Shown here piece after piece: positions 31,681 to 44,171 of a DNA stretch of 64,000 nt. The notes below the pieces were generated by a model. The model searched no databases, was not told the origin of the DNA, and worked only from the letters and a program-made list of their open reading frames with translations. The stretch comes from Paraglomus occultum. Taxonomy: Eukaryota; Glomeromycota; Glomeromycetes; Paraglomerales; Paraglomeraceae. Numbering within the stretch: position 1 is the stretch's first letter; the number at the start of each line of letters is the position of its first letter. The translations under genes were made by a program, and so were the position numbers. The stretch is taken from contig CAJVPJ010000008.1 in assembly GCA_910592205.1 (NCBI GenBank), positions 1 to 64,000 of the forward strand, written 5' to 3'.

Positions 31681-33617
31681 CTAATTAAAATCGTATAAAT
31701 ATTGATCGATTTCAAATCGGACAGATTTGGATACTTGTTTGATAAAATCATAGCTGACATTTGTTTTACATTTTACTGTCTCCAAGCGTTCTATGGTCGA
31801 CGTTGTTCGGATTAGTAAACGTAAGGTTATTAAGGATGATATCTAACATACAGGAACCAATGAATAGAAAAGTAATTAGACGATAGATCTCGTGATTAAA
31901 ATTATCATTAATATATGTCCTTACTGACCTGCATATGTATGTCAACGGTTCCTTCTATTTTTTCTGGTAAGATGCTATAAAATATTGCCAGCATCCGTTC
32001 TATCGGGAATGATTTTGGACCTAACAGTTGTTGTCTTGGCTAGAATAACAATAATAATCGGTTAATTAATCGTATTTGTAGCTAATTGACATGTTATGAA
32101 TCAATTTACCTTCCCATTAGATTTTGCTGTTTTATTGTTTTTCCTTTTTCTCCTTGTTATTCTACCTTCGTTGCTCTTTACAAAATATCTTTGGTCTAGT
32201 CGTGGCGGATTATATGAGGCGAGGAAGGCAGCTATCAAGAGGAATTTAGTATAATATGGCACTTCCATCCCTGCGTGTAATATTGTGATAATGAGTATGA
32301 ATTTCAAGGAGTATTGGCTTAGATGAGACAATTAAATGCGTGCATACTTTGCGAAGTAAGCGATTGGTCATTCTGGTTATTTTCGATTTCAGATGCGTGT
32401 TTGATCCACTCCGAACTTGATATATCTCTCAGGTAGAGTTTATCCATTGCCAGTTTAAAGTATTGCTGAATGTTCTTTGCCAATTTACCATGCTCGGAAC
32501 GTTTCGCTTATGAAGAATACCGTGGAAATAAATTTAAGTATGCGGTATATAATGATTTGGATATTATACAACTTTATACTTACCAGTTCCCTCCTTCACT
32601 GGTAATAGATATACTGGAAACAGTAAACTGGCCAAATATCGTAATTCTTTCAAATCTTTACAGCTCTTATAAAATGATTCATATAATAAATCGATAAACC
32701 CTCCAAAAAACTTGGAAGATTCCCCTTCAGGACAATCTTTTGTCAATATTTGCAAGACTTCACGTGCAGTGAATAGTTAAGGTTCAAATGAGAAAATGGT
32801 CGGAAGAATAAACAGTTCGATAAAAAGGATATTCTTCGTGTACTCTGGGAAAAAAAGCAAATAAGGTTCATAAAGACCGACTCGAGTTCGAAATCTTTCC
32901 AAACAAAGTGATGTTATTAAAATAACGCTTATATTCATTGCTGTCTACAATACAATTGTCTTTAGTTTTGTAAAGTTTAGAGTTGAAGAATTACCAAAAT
33001 AAAGCTTACCAATGCGGGCAAGTTCAGTAACGCTGGTAACAAAGTCGGTGACATGTCTCTTAATCTTTCGGCTCTATCCAGTATCTATTAACAATGCCGA
33101 ACCACGAACCACGCGTGCCATAATTATATATTAATCCTGTTAATTAACGTCTGAATTAATGCGAAACAACTTACCAAATATCTGGCATTGTCATCAGTCC
33201 AACATTCACGTAATCTCACGACAAATTCATTGATGTCTCCACATTTGACCCAATTACAGAAATCATTCTCAAAACTTGGTGTGATACCAGCGAATTGGTT
33301 TAGAGCGTGTTCGAAAAGCAGGCTTTCGGTGTGGCGTTCGACACAATTTATGAAGGCATAGTGAGTCGCAGATAGTAATTGAGTAAAGATATGCTTTATT
33401 ATGGTTGTCTTTCCGAGAGAAGAATGCCCATAGACAAATATCACTGGTGGTGAGGCGTCTGTTGGCTTTAATGGTACGATACAATAAGTAACAGACATTA
33501 ATACAACTTTCAGCTTCGAGTATTCGACGCGCTAACCTGTCCGATAAGTTCAATAAGTGTAGATATTTGTGAGGAACGGCCCGGATATAGGAGTGCTAGT
33601 TCTTGTGCAAAATTCAT
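31681..33617 (-). CDS. ORC5: origin recognition complex subunit 5
   Basis: Minus-strand gene. Firm exons: 33617..33537, 33465..33175, 33084..33010, about 32964..32810, about 32760..32584, 32465..32348, 32270..32110, 32039..31929 and 31842..31681. The protein starts [18 protein letters not shown] and has a Walker A loop GHSSLGKTT (residues ~40-48). Then come the ORC5 features [31 protein letters not shown], an [12 protein letters not shown] segment, [11 protein letters not shown] and [22 protein letters not shown]5 is part of the six-subunit complex that marks replication origins. Phases do not agree at the junctions near 32,800 and 32,520, so a short exon, a non-GT donor or an indel is missed. 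The gene ends only 44 bases from the convergent pescadillo stop. Confidence 0.88.
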
Positions 33618-35735
33618 GCTATGTTGAGAAATAGAATGTGCTGCACGGAAATATCGACGCGTCTTCTACCGATATGCTAAAGTAGATGTAATACTATTGT
33701 TGATGATGTATACTATATGGGACTATCATGTGATTAACTATCAAAAGGGGGATATTGCAATCAAGTCGCACTACAGAGAAGATTGTATAAATGATGCTTG
33801 TATTCATTACCACATGCTATACAAAAGCGTCAAAAAGAACTATTGTCAATTGTTGGCGCAGGGCGCGCGTCGCCGACTGTGACGAAGAATTACAAAGGAA
33901 TGCATCATTGCGGTAGCTGAATAGATTATCTTTCACGTGGTAACAGTGGGAGTCGTTATTTATGTTAGAAACCCTTGACAGTAATACGAATGACGTCTGA
34001 ATAAGCGATTAAGAGACAGTCGAAAGTTCCGGTAAAGACAATGAAGGCATCAGGCTACTTATGACGACAATTTCTACCAAGGGCGTGTAACGTAGAATGT
34101 AAACGTCTTAATCACGTTATTTTCCATAAAATTTTTTGGGTCGTATTAACACTACGAGTTTTTCCTGGCGAGGTGAGCATTCAATTCCATTTGTTACAAT
34201 ATTCTCGAAGCGATGATGAATTGAAATACAATCCAACTCCGAAAAAAAAAATCATCTTGTTGATTTTGAGGAAAAACCTATGCAACACTGATAATTTTGT
34301 TTATTTGGAAACGTCCTTCTCAAACTGTTTATACGAGTTAGTAAACTGTACTTGTTCCCGGTAGAAGTCGAAGCAAGGCACTGACCCTTTGCGAGCATTG
34401 GGAGCGGCGAACGGAAAGTTGTCGGCAACAGAAAACTCACTAACCTCGATCAACGTTTAGCAGAATATAAACGACTGGTAATTGAATAAACGCTTAGCCA
34501 TACATCCATACTCTTCGTACATGACGATTATAAATCTTATCCTACACGCTGAATTTTCCCATGTTGAATCGAAATAGTTTCAGCCTTGTCTGATGAATAA
34601 CACCAGTTCATCAAATTCTGCTTCACACAAGCACAAGAGACTTTCACTGATATGTTGTGTTTTTTTTCATATTTTGTAATAGGTCTTATGGACGTTCAGG
34701 TGAATGCATATTCTGACATTGGAGTTTAATGCTTTATCAAATGATGAAAAGCTTTGTAGACGGGCGGTCGGAATCAAATATGTCGAATGTCTACAATATT
34801 ATCTGATTCTACAAACGTTAACCTTTTTTTATTGGGACCATTAGTAAGAAACTAATGTTGCTTTATTCAAATAGGAAAGAAGGAAGGAAGCCATCTTAGA
34901 GGATATCCAAATTAAGGTGTATTATCTTGATCTGATGCTTGTAGTTAACAATCCATACTGTTTAACAGCCATCAGTCAAGCAGAGTATTTGCGTTCAAAA
35001 GTTGAATTCAGTAAAGCATCACAGCAATTGTTGTGTTATGAAAAAGTCTTTTCTATCTAATGTCTTTCTGCGGCTTGAACTTTCAAATGAAAATTTCAGA
35101 GTTGACTCTTTCTGCGCACCTGATCGTTATGGCACACATCTTTACAGAAACCGATTCTCAATACGGAGTCCCTAAAAGATTAGTGGCAATATTATAGAAA
35201 CTATTCAATAGCTAGTTTGTTAGAAGCCAGTTTCATTTCCTATTTGCCGATGCGTACTTTTTCGACAGGTATTCGTATATATCATTTCTAACATGTGTCT
35301 TTATTTTGCCCCATAAGCGTGCAATCCATCTCAATTAATATGATTCTGATAACAATAGATGAACTTGATACAAACTTGAGACTATTATTAACATATCAAG
35401 TATCAACCGCAGACGTTTGCTTACTATTTAGATAATACGTTCGGAATGTGTTAACGCATAAGATGACAACATTAAACTTATCCTTAAGTAGGGAAGCGAT
35501 TAAATAACAATATCGATCTTAGTTTTAGCGAGAGGTTGGGTGATATCCTTTGCTGTGTATCCATAAATTAATGGATGTGGTATTCGATGCAGCACTACTA
35601 CTATCTGTCACTCAGTCCTTTTGTCGGAAAAAGATTTTCTAAACGCGGAACGACGTGTATTATATTAAGAAATTAAGTTGTCTGTACGCACCCTATTCTT
35701 TGCTACAATCGTAAAGTCATAATTCATACCTTCAT
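33618..35735. other. gene-free stretch
   Basis: About 2.1 kb between ORC5 and the ANKRD39-like gene. It is AT-rich, and its short ORFs have no domains. No RNA gene or clear repeat was recognised. Confidence 0.45.
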
Positions 35736-36909
35736 TTAACCCTTCTCGCTTCCAACTTTGAAGACAAGTGTTTTCATTTCCTCACTCGCGCAACACTCAA
35801 TCGGCGTCCTTCCCTTATTATCTTTAATTTCCAATAATGATCTATCTCTTTTCACCAGCATCACTGCTATGTCTGTGTATCCCTTTTCGCATGCTTTGTG
35901 GAGAGGTGTTTGGCCATCAATATCTTGCAAGCGGCAATTGGCTCCGTTAAGGAGAAGTAAGGACGTTAGCGACTGGTTGTTAATGAGAATTGCGCGATGG
36001 AGTGGCTGTTGATTGAAGATGAGGTGGTATTGTAAATAAGAACTTCATGATTGTGGTCATAATTCTACTCATTAGCGTCATACACACCTAACATAGAAAC
36101 ACCATTGATTTAGTTGTCAGATTGGTAATATATACTTACAGTCGATAGCAATTCCGGAGTAGTTGCATTAACATCGGCGTCGTGCGAGAGTAGTATTCGA
36201 CATATCTCCAGATGGTTATTGCGTGTAGCGTAGTGCTGTTTAATTTAGGCGTCTGTAAGACAATGAAGATGGGAATAGAATATACACTAAACTCCTAAAA
36301 AGTATCCGACCAAGTTATAAATTTGTGTCTTATTAATGACTTTCAATTATCAACACTCGGAGAGCGCTTCAATGCTATTTGACTCATTGTAGATAGATCA
36401 TATAAAGTTTCAGAAGCAAACTGCTCCATCATTTCAAATTTAAAACGATATCTAACCTTCGTTCGAGTTCAACTAATATTAGGGTCTCGAGATTGAGAAG
36501 GCCGCTTAGGAAGCACCTTAATTCTGCTGGACAATCTATTCTTCCTAATTCCCGGGATGCACTTTGAAAGCTTTAACTGTGTGTTTTTTTTGCATTGCAC
36601 CTTTCGAAAAAATTATAATCACTAATTGATATTAATGAATGAAATCTCAGGGTCGGATACTTTTGGAGGATAGGTTGATTTGCATACAATTATTAAGATT
36701 GTTCAATAACACACTCATCCATCTCTTACCAACGGAGTGTATCCGGTACTGTCCCGCTCATTAACAACATGACTCCCTTTCTTAACTATAATATTTCGCA
36801 CCTTTTCGGTTGCACCCTCGATGCATGCGTTGTGTATTGATCGCATGAAATCTAGTTCTTCGAGTGTCTGTGTGTACGGTGAATTGCTGTGATGGTGGTC
36901 GTGTGCCAT
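35736..36909 (-). CDS. ANKRD39-like ankyrin repeat protein
   Basis: Three exons join in phase 0: 36909..36730, 36235..36140 and 36005..35736, giving 181 aa, almost exactly the length of animal ANKRD39. The histidine-rich start (MAHDHHHSNS) is followed by QTLEELDFMRSIHNACIEG, a signature of that family. Then come four ankyrin repeats, including YTPLHYATRNNHLEICRILL (joined across intron 1), PLHRAILINNQSLTSLLLL and QTPLHKACEKGYTDIAVMLV. The family function is not established. Intron 1 (~495 bases) is long for this genome because it holds a 378-bp MITE. The family match is from memory of the human protein. Confidence 0.8.
36292..36669. mobile_element. 378-bp MITE inside an intron (Tc1/mariner-like ends)
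   Basis: The left end CTCCTAAAAAGTATCCGACC and the right end GGTCGGATACTTTTGGAGG are inverted copies over ~19 bases. There is no internal ORF. It sits wholly in intron 1 of the ANKRD39-like gene, so it is removed by splicing. AAAAGTAT near the tips is common in Tc1/mariner-type ends. Confidence 0.75.
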
Positions 36910-39900
36910 ATTATTGATGAAACCGTTGAAGCAGGGGAAGGGAGTGAAGTGTGAGAGACTTAAATAAGCTAGACAAACAAAAACTGGATAGGGGTCAAAG
37001 TTGTCGACATGTGCCACAGCTTTATGATGGAAACATTCACGGAGATCACAACTCATTGGTTGCAGTCTTATGTAAAAATCAAATCGAGGTAACATGATGG
37101 AATTAAGTGGCTTTTTCTTTAATTAATATCTCTGGATCGAGGTCAGATGCAATTTGTATTGCCAAGGTATTGTCTTTGTCTTCGGCAGTCATAAGAGAAA
37201 CAATAGCTGCACAATAATTAATGTGTAAAATTAGTAATGATCTGTCTAAGCATAAATAGTCATTCCAAGGAACAAGAGATTTCACACCTTCTGTGTTTCA
37301 AGTCAATCCATCCATGTGTGGAAATATGCGCGAAAAAATAGAGGTTAATAAGATGCTCTTATATTTTAAGATACTGATTCCTGGAAGCTTTCCATCAATT
37401 TATATTCACGGCTGCAAACTATAATTAACATATATTGTAAGTCTTGAAATTAGACGTATGGAATAGTTGCAAATGTTAAGAGCATTATATGGGAATATAA
37501 ACATGATGTGGCTAGCAACAAAGTAAACATTGAAGATTAAAATGGTTAGAAATCATACTGATAACTCCTGTCCTATAATAATAATAATAAATATATCAAT
37601 CAATTGTTTAGCATTTTCTCTTCAAAATGGTTTGCTACAAATTTACTATCCATAATTAAGTATTGTTATTATACTTAATCTTTAACTCCTTCATGTGACT
37701 ATGGTAGTCATTATTGACTATTATTATATCCTTATAAACTACTTGCATGGAATTTAATGTACTGGAAGCATCATCAGTAGTAGTTTAAAGAAGAAATTTT
37801 GCTCAAGAATCGTGAAACATATAAAGAGATGTTTATAGAATTGCTTACCCTCTCTTCCCAAATTGCCACGTAGTTTCTACCATTTACTTTAAAATAGTCC
37901 TTATTTTGATCACAAAGTTTTTCAATATTTAATATTAATATTAATAGTTTACTGGCATGTATTCTTGTCAAATAAATTTAAGAAAAAGGTTATCAATTAT
38001 TCGAACAAGAATAATTATTATTAATATTGACAGATAGTAACCTTCTTCAAAAAGACATTATAATCAACTGGAAGTCAATAACCCATGGCAAGACTAATAG
38101 CTTCAATATTATTGCCCAGTTTGCAAAGTAGTTATACTATTGCGCTTGTCATATCAAAGAACTTTTACAACAAAATATTTTCTGCCGTTCGATATGCGAG
38201 GGTATTATACGCAGTAGACACATGCACGGGACAATTTGGTGTTACACTGAGTCTGCGACTGCTGTTGAACAAACGAATTGTTCTTTGAAGTCCCAGTCGT
38301 GGGTGGGTCACAAACATAAAGTTTCCATTGAGAGACCCCGTAACAAGTAGCCAAGTGTATGTATCCGGTTAACACACGTATTTGCTATTAAGGAGGTAAT
38401 AAAGAAAAGGCTAGATTAAAGTTGTCTTTGGAGTAATAAACGCAAGCGCGCCAGCTCGTGCGGGTGGGGAGAGGGGGGGAGAGATGAAGAGATGGAGAGA
38501 AATGCCCTATACTCCGAGACCGCAGCTTGGGGGGGGGGGAATGACATTGTGGAGTAAAAAGGTGAAAACCTGCTCAAAACGCCATCAGTTATATATGGAT
38601 GATGACGCCACCAGTCAATATATTGTTCGTAATAGTTAATAAGCACAGTAAATAACATTTTTATATTGTGCATGTTGTATAAAATCACATTATCACACAT
38701 ATATTATAAATCTATTGTTTATGTCACTTTCATTCCTGTCTCATACTTTGTCACATATATGTTAATATGTGTTGTACATTATTATTCACTTGTTGTCCAA
38801 TGGCAAAGGGACAGCACATAGCAGTTTATCTGTAAAATCTTTCAATCAGGAATAGGCATTAATTAGTTATTAATTAATGATTGTACGGGGCACATGACCT
38901 GAACACAACAACAAAGTACAAAGACAATAAAGTAGCAACTAAGATGATTATGTATATAAGCCTGTATTGCACTAAAAATGATAGTTAGTATAACGCAGAT
39001 CTTGTAATATATGGTAGCGAATATAGGACGATAGTCTACATCACCGGTTATCTGGCGTATATATATACGCCAGATAACTTCTATTGTATGTTCATAGAGA
39101 AATTATACATACAAATATACTACCTTTAATTAAAGCTCATTCCGCAACTCTTTTTTTGCATGACACCTTATTTCTTACTACGCATGCTGCAGTGTGCTAA
39201 TCCCACAATACAACAGTTCCACCCATTGGGCTTGTATTACGCACGAGTAAATAGAATAAATACAGTAGAAATAGTGAATGTAGTGAGTATAGTGTATTTT
39301 GAATGGGTAACCGTTATAGTCAATATAAATGCTGAGCGAGAAATAATAGGTAGTAGATAATAGATAGATATGTGACACACGGACAAAGTATTTATACTAC
39401 ATAAAATATCAATTGTATCTCATGTATATTGTTTATCATTGTTTATCTATTTATCCACTTTGTATATTTTCATTTATTACATCGTATTCAATTGCCATAC
39501 AAATGTTCTCAATCGAACTTCGATCGTGTTCCGTAGCTGTCTCTGCTTGGCAATCAATTCTTTGTCGTACATTTCCCCCCTGCACGTATAAATACGGGCC
39601 GACTTCTCTCCTCCCGCTCATCTTCCGATTCATAATGAAACTAGTATAATAAATAAGTAGAAAATAAGCTGACATCAGTAAAGCTATCGAATTTGTTACA
39701 TCCAGTGCACACGTACGTACCAATAATAATAAATACTTCAACTGGAACATTTCGCTAGATTATCTCCCAGCTGAGTTTCTGTGATTGGACACTTCAATTA
39801 TGACGTCATCATTTGTCACCCATCATACAATCTGCCTCGACGTAAACATCAACTAGGATAAAATACTCGGAAAAAAAAAACGAAAACATACCAAACACAA

Positions 39901-40233
39901 AAGAGCGCGTCTATTAAATAGAGGGGGGGGAAAGAGCAGTGTAAGTGAGTGTGTAAGCCTCTGCGTGCCAAACAAGACAATGTCTTTATTTCGGGAAATT
40001 GATCGCAGCTTAGGAAACATCCTCAAGAGTAGATCTGCTCGACACACGTAGAATTCATACTTTACAAACAACATGCTCTACAATTTCACTACTAACCACA
40101 CACTTTAACTCCTCACTATTCAGCAACCATCACAGTAATCCAACGACGACATAACAAAACCCACGTCCGTCCTATACATACACACTTATCAGTTCACAGA
40201 AGAGCAGGCTTCTCTCTCTTTTACACAGAAACC
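36910..40233. other. gene-poor region
   Basis: About 3.3 kb of AT-rich DNA. The minus-strand frame 37103..37285 ends in a plausible short peptide (TAEDKDNTLAIQIASDLDPE) that could be a last exon of an unseen gene, but no partner exon was found. It also contains a G/A-rich stretch near 38455-38540 and a perfect palindrome at 39047..39078. The promoter of the capping-enzyme gene should lie at its right end. Confidence 0.4.
39047..39078. repeat. perfect 32-bp palindrome
   Basis: GTTATCTGGCGTATAT is followed at once by its exact reverse complement, with no spacer. It lies in non-coding DNA and no neighbouring gene explains it. Confidence 0.95.
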
Positions 40234-43200
40234 ATGACGTCAATATCATATTATGGTTTAACTCCAGAGAATCCAGGAAATTTTGTTGATCCGGATCTTG
40301 AACAGACCCTGTTAACGCGTGTACGAGAATTATTAGGTTGGCGATCGGAAGGGTTGGTATTAACGTTATAATGGTGAAGAATTTGTGGGTTGGGAGTTTA
40401 AGCGGTGTGATCAACATCACAAAGTCAACGGTATCGGAAATGATAAGACAACGATAAAGACGATTATAATGGTGAATGGGTTTAGCCATGTAATCGCTTT
40501 TGTCTTATACCTAACCGGTTTCCACCGCAACTCCTCGGTCAAAAGCTTATGCAAAGTGGTTATCATGCACTCCCAAACTGAGTCTCGTTCTCTCCAAATT
40601 ATCTCCCCCCCTACACACACACATTATTATATGCTTTTCTTACTTATGCTTCTTCAAAGGTTTCCCGGAAGCCAGCCAGTCAGCTTCGAAGCGTCACATT
40701 TCAGCTATCTAGAAAACGAAGATTATTTTGTATGTGAGAAAAGCGATGGTGTACGATATATAATGTTTACTACCTTTAATCACAAAGGACCTCGTACATT
40801 TATGGTAAGTTTGAGTGCAGGGAATCATTTGGAATGATGGTGTTGGTCCCTTCAACGAAAAGGGAAAAAAGGATGTCTGAACTGTGGTGAGATTTGTTTC
40901 TTTAGAGAATACTTGGTGTAGGACGTTCTATCCTACGTAACTTTTTTTATATTCGTTTTGAACACGATAATTGCGTATCACTATGCTTTAACATCTCGTT
41001 TCTGTTGACATGTCAGCATTACTGGCAAAAGTCTAATATCAATCTTTGCGTTCTCTCTGTAGCTCGATCGAAGAAACCGAATTCGTATCGTTCCAAATCT
41101 GAAATTACCTTGCAAAGAGCATGGTAAATATCACAATGAAACCATGATGGATGGGGAATTGGTGTTAGATGTTGATGGGGATAAGGTAGTGAGGTATTTT
41201 TTGTTTTGGTTTTTGGTTCTGGGGATGAGTGTAATTTACGGACGGTTAGGAAGAACAAAAAATAATCTGTGGGCTGTTCGAAGATGATTGTTGAGATGTA
41301 TTATAATAGTAATTGGCGGGTTATGCATGAATGATTTTTGGCCTTTTCTTACTCAAACACTTTTTCAGAAAAAACTACGATATTTAGTGTTTGATTTAAT
41401 GGTTATCAACGGCGTCTCTGTGACGAATAAACCTTATAGCAACCGATTAGGCGTAAGTATAGGCATGTACTGTCATCCTGGTTTGGCGCATTATACGGTT
41501 TCGATAATATTTGTCTTGAAATTCCAGGTGTTTCAACAAGATGTGCAAGCTCCTCTTGCAAAGATGCTAGAAGATCGAGAACTGGCAAGGATACAACCAT
41601 TCACGTAAGCATCCGTGTATATGATTTAGCTTGCCATTATTATCTCCGCCGCACCCGCTCATTATGACGTCGTGCTAACACTCATTTCGGATCGTCCTAT
41701 TCTCATTCTCTATCCTTTTCACTTTATGTTTGTCTTTTATCTCTCCTCCCCCTCCATATCTCTCTTTTAATTTTCTTCCTCTACCTCAGAGTAGAATTAA
41801 AAGAAATGCAACTTTCATATGGCTTGACTCGTGTCTTCGAAAAAATACCGTTCCTTAGACATGGAAATGATGGACTAATATTCACCCCTGTAAAACCTCC
41901 CTATGTCTGTGGGGCGTGTGAGAATATATTAAAATGGAAACCCGCAAATAAAAATACTGTTGATTTCAAAATACAAGTAAATTGGAATAAAGATAGGAAA
42001 CCAGGTTACCAATTGTTGATATCTGATTCAGGCGTACATAAAACTCAGGATCAATTGACACTCGATTCAGAATTGGCTGAGCAGTATGTATTACCAGATT
42101 AATAAGAGAACATATTAGGAAACAAGTGAAACTGTTTCAAGACTATGTGCTAACATCAATCTTTTTAAGATGGAAAATAGACCCTCCAAATGGTCGCATA
42201 GCCGAGTTCTGGTGGGATCCTGACTGGACGACACTCCTCGTTGATGAAGGCTACGCACCTCAAAAGCGCGCCGGAGGATGGAGGTTTGTACATCAAAATT
42301 TACACTTAATTCAATATTATTGTGATTTTACTCATTACATTTTTGCTCCTTCAGATTTTTAAGATTTCGCGATGACAAAGACACAGCTAACGACAAAGCG
42401 GTTTTGAACAAAATAATGAACAGTATCAGAGATGGTGTTACGCAAGAGATGGTATGTATAATGGTAAGATTTATTGAAGTGCAACTCGGATCATTAACAT
42501 AATACCTCATTGTAGCTCGAGAGGAAATGCGATAACATAAGACGTAAATGGAAAGAACGGGAACGGGAACGGCAGAGCAAACCTAGTCTCTCTCATTCCA
42601 CAATTAACACGTCATATGGAACAATGTCATCTGCTGGAAGGTACTTAATTTCTCGGCATATATTGCATTACATTTTACTTCGTTAAATCACTCACATTAC
42701 TTTTCTTCGACCTCCGTTCTGCTTTCAGTCGTCATCAAGATGTCGTCCAGCCACCGACACCGTCCATCGCTCAATCAACGCAATCGCCCTTTCTTACTTC
42801 TCCAACTGCGCTGGGCACCCAATCTCGCGAGTCAACTTACTTCGACCGAGCACCGTCATTACTAAAAGACCATTCTACTGAAGCCCGACGGCGAAGAGAA
42901 TCCTGGAGTGATAATCGATTATCTATGGATACGCGAGAAGTCAAAAGGCGAAGGGAAAGCACAGGTGATTTCCGTAGAGATGAATACGCTAAGGATTGGA
43001 TGAAGGATTCGGAAAGACGGCTGTCGAGTAGTGATAATGATAACATCTCTGAAACTCCAGAGGCAAGAGAAAAGCCGATTTCATTAAAGATGTCAAAGTT
43101 GGTGAAAGAAGAAAGTTCATCCACCCTCTTACCACATGACGTATTTTCACCTACACGAGATCATTATCAACATGCACGAGTTGATTTCAAAGACCAACTT

Positions 43201-44091
43201 AGGGAAGAGAGGAGCAAGTATCCTCAAGACCACGGTAGTTCCGTGATTAGGGCTGAACTTAATCCTAGATATAACTCGCAAGCATCGGGCCGAGAAGCGC
43301 AGAGGCAATCCCCACCTGCTCAACGTTCGCGTCCGACCTCGCCTGCGCAATCACAAACGCAGTACTCGCGTCCAACTTCACCCGAACAGTCGCAAACGCA
43401 GCACTCGCAACCAACGACATCTCCTAGATCACCAATACAGTATTCGCGTCAAACTTCTCCAGCATCATCACAAATTCAGCACTCACATCCGACCTCCCCA
43501 GCACGACCAACCTCACCTGTGCAATCACAAACGCAACACTCACATCCAACCTCTCCCGCCAAATTACAAATTCAGCATTCACGTTCGACGTCGCCTGCCA
43601 AATCGCAGAACTCGCGTCCAACGTCACCTGTGCAGTCGCAAACGCAGCACTCGTGTCCAACCTCACCTGCGCAGTCGCAAACGCAGCACTCGCGTTCGAC
43701 CTCACCTACATCATCGACCGAGCGATCTTCTCATTCCCGTCGTTCAACGATAGAGTCAATTTTGCTACATAACGAGTTGCTACCAAATGAAACTGAGAAA
43801 ACTATTCAGGCTGATTCCGGAAAATCTCCCGTTGGTCGAGATGAAGAATGTATATCCCCTTGTTCTGTCACAACCGCTCCGACGCCAATATCCGGTTCTC
43901 TTACGACTTCTACAGGCATACAAATTCAAAACGTACAACCACAACCGCCAGCAACACGACAACAGTCACTGTCGCCACCACCACCGTCACCACCACCGCT
44001 ACAACCACAGCAACAACCTCAAGAACAACCACAACAGCAACAGCAAACGCAACCACAACCACCACAACCACAACTGCAACTGCAACCACCA

Positions 44092-44123
<32 letters not shown>

Positions 44124-44135
44124 ACAACAACAACT

Positions 44136-44171
<36 letters not shown>

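Noticed and set aside
38455-38540. G/A-rich stretch with runs of G considered as a G-quadruplex or CRISPR-like repeat
   Set aside because: No regular spacing of G runs and no repeat-spacer pattern; low-complexity DNA is enough to explain it.
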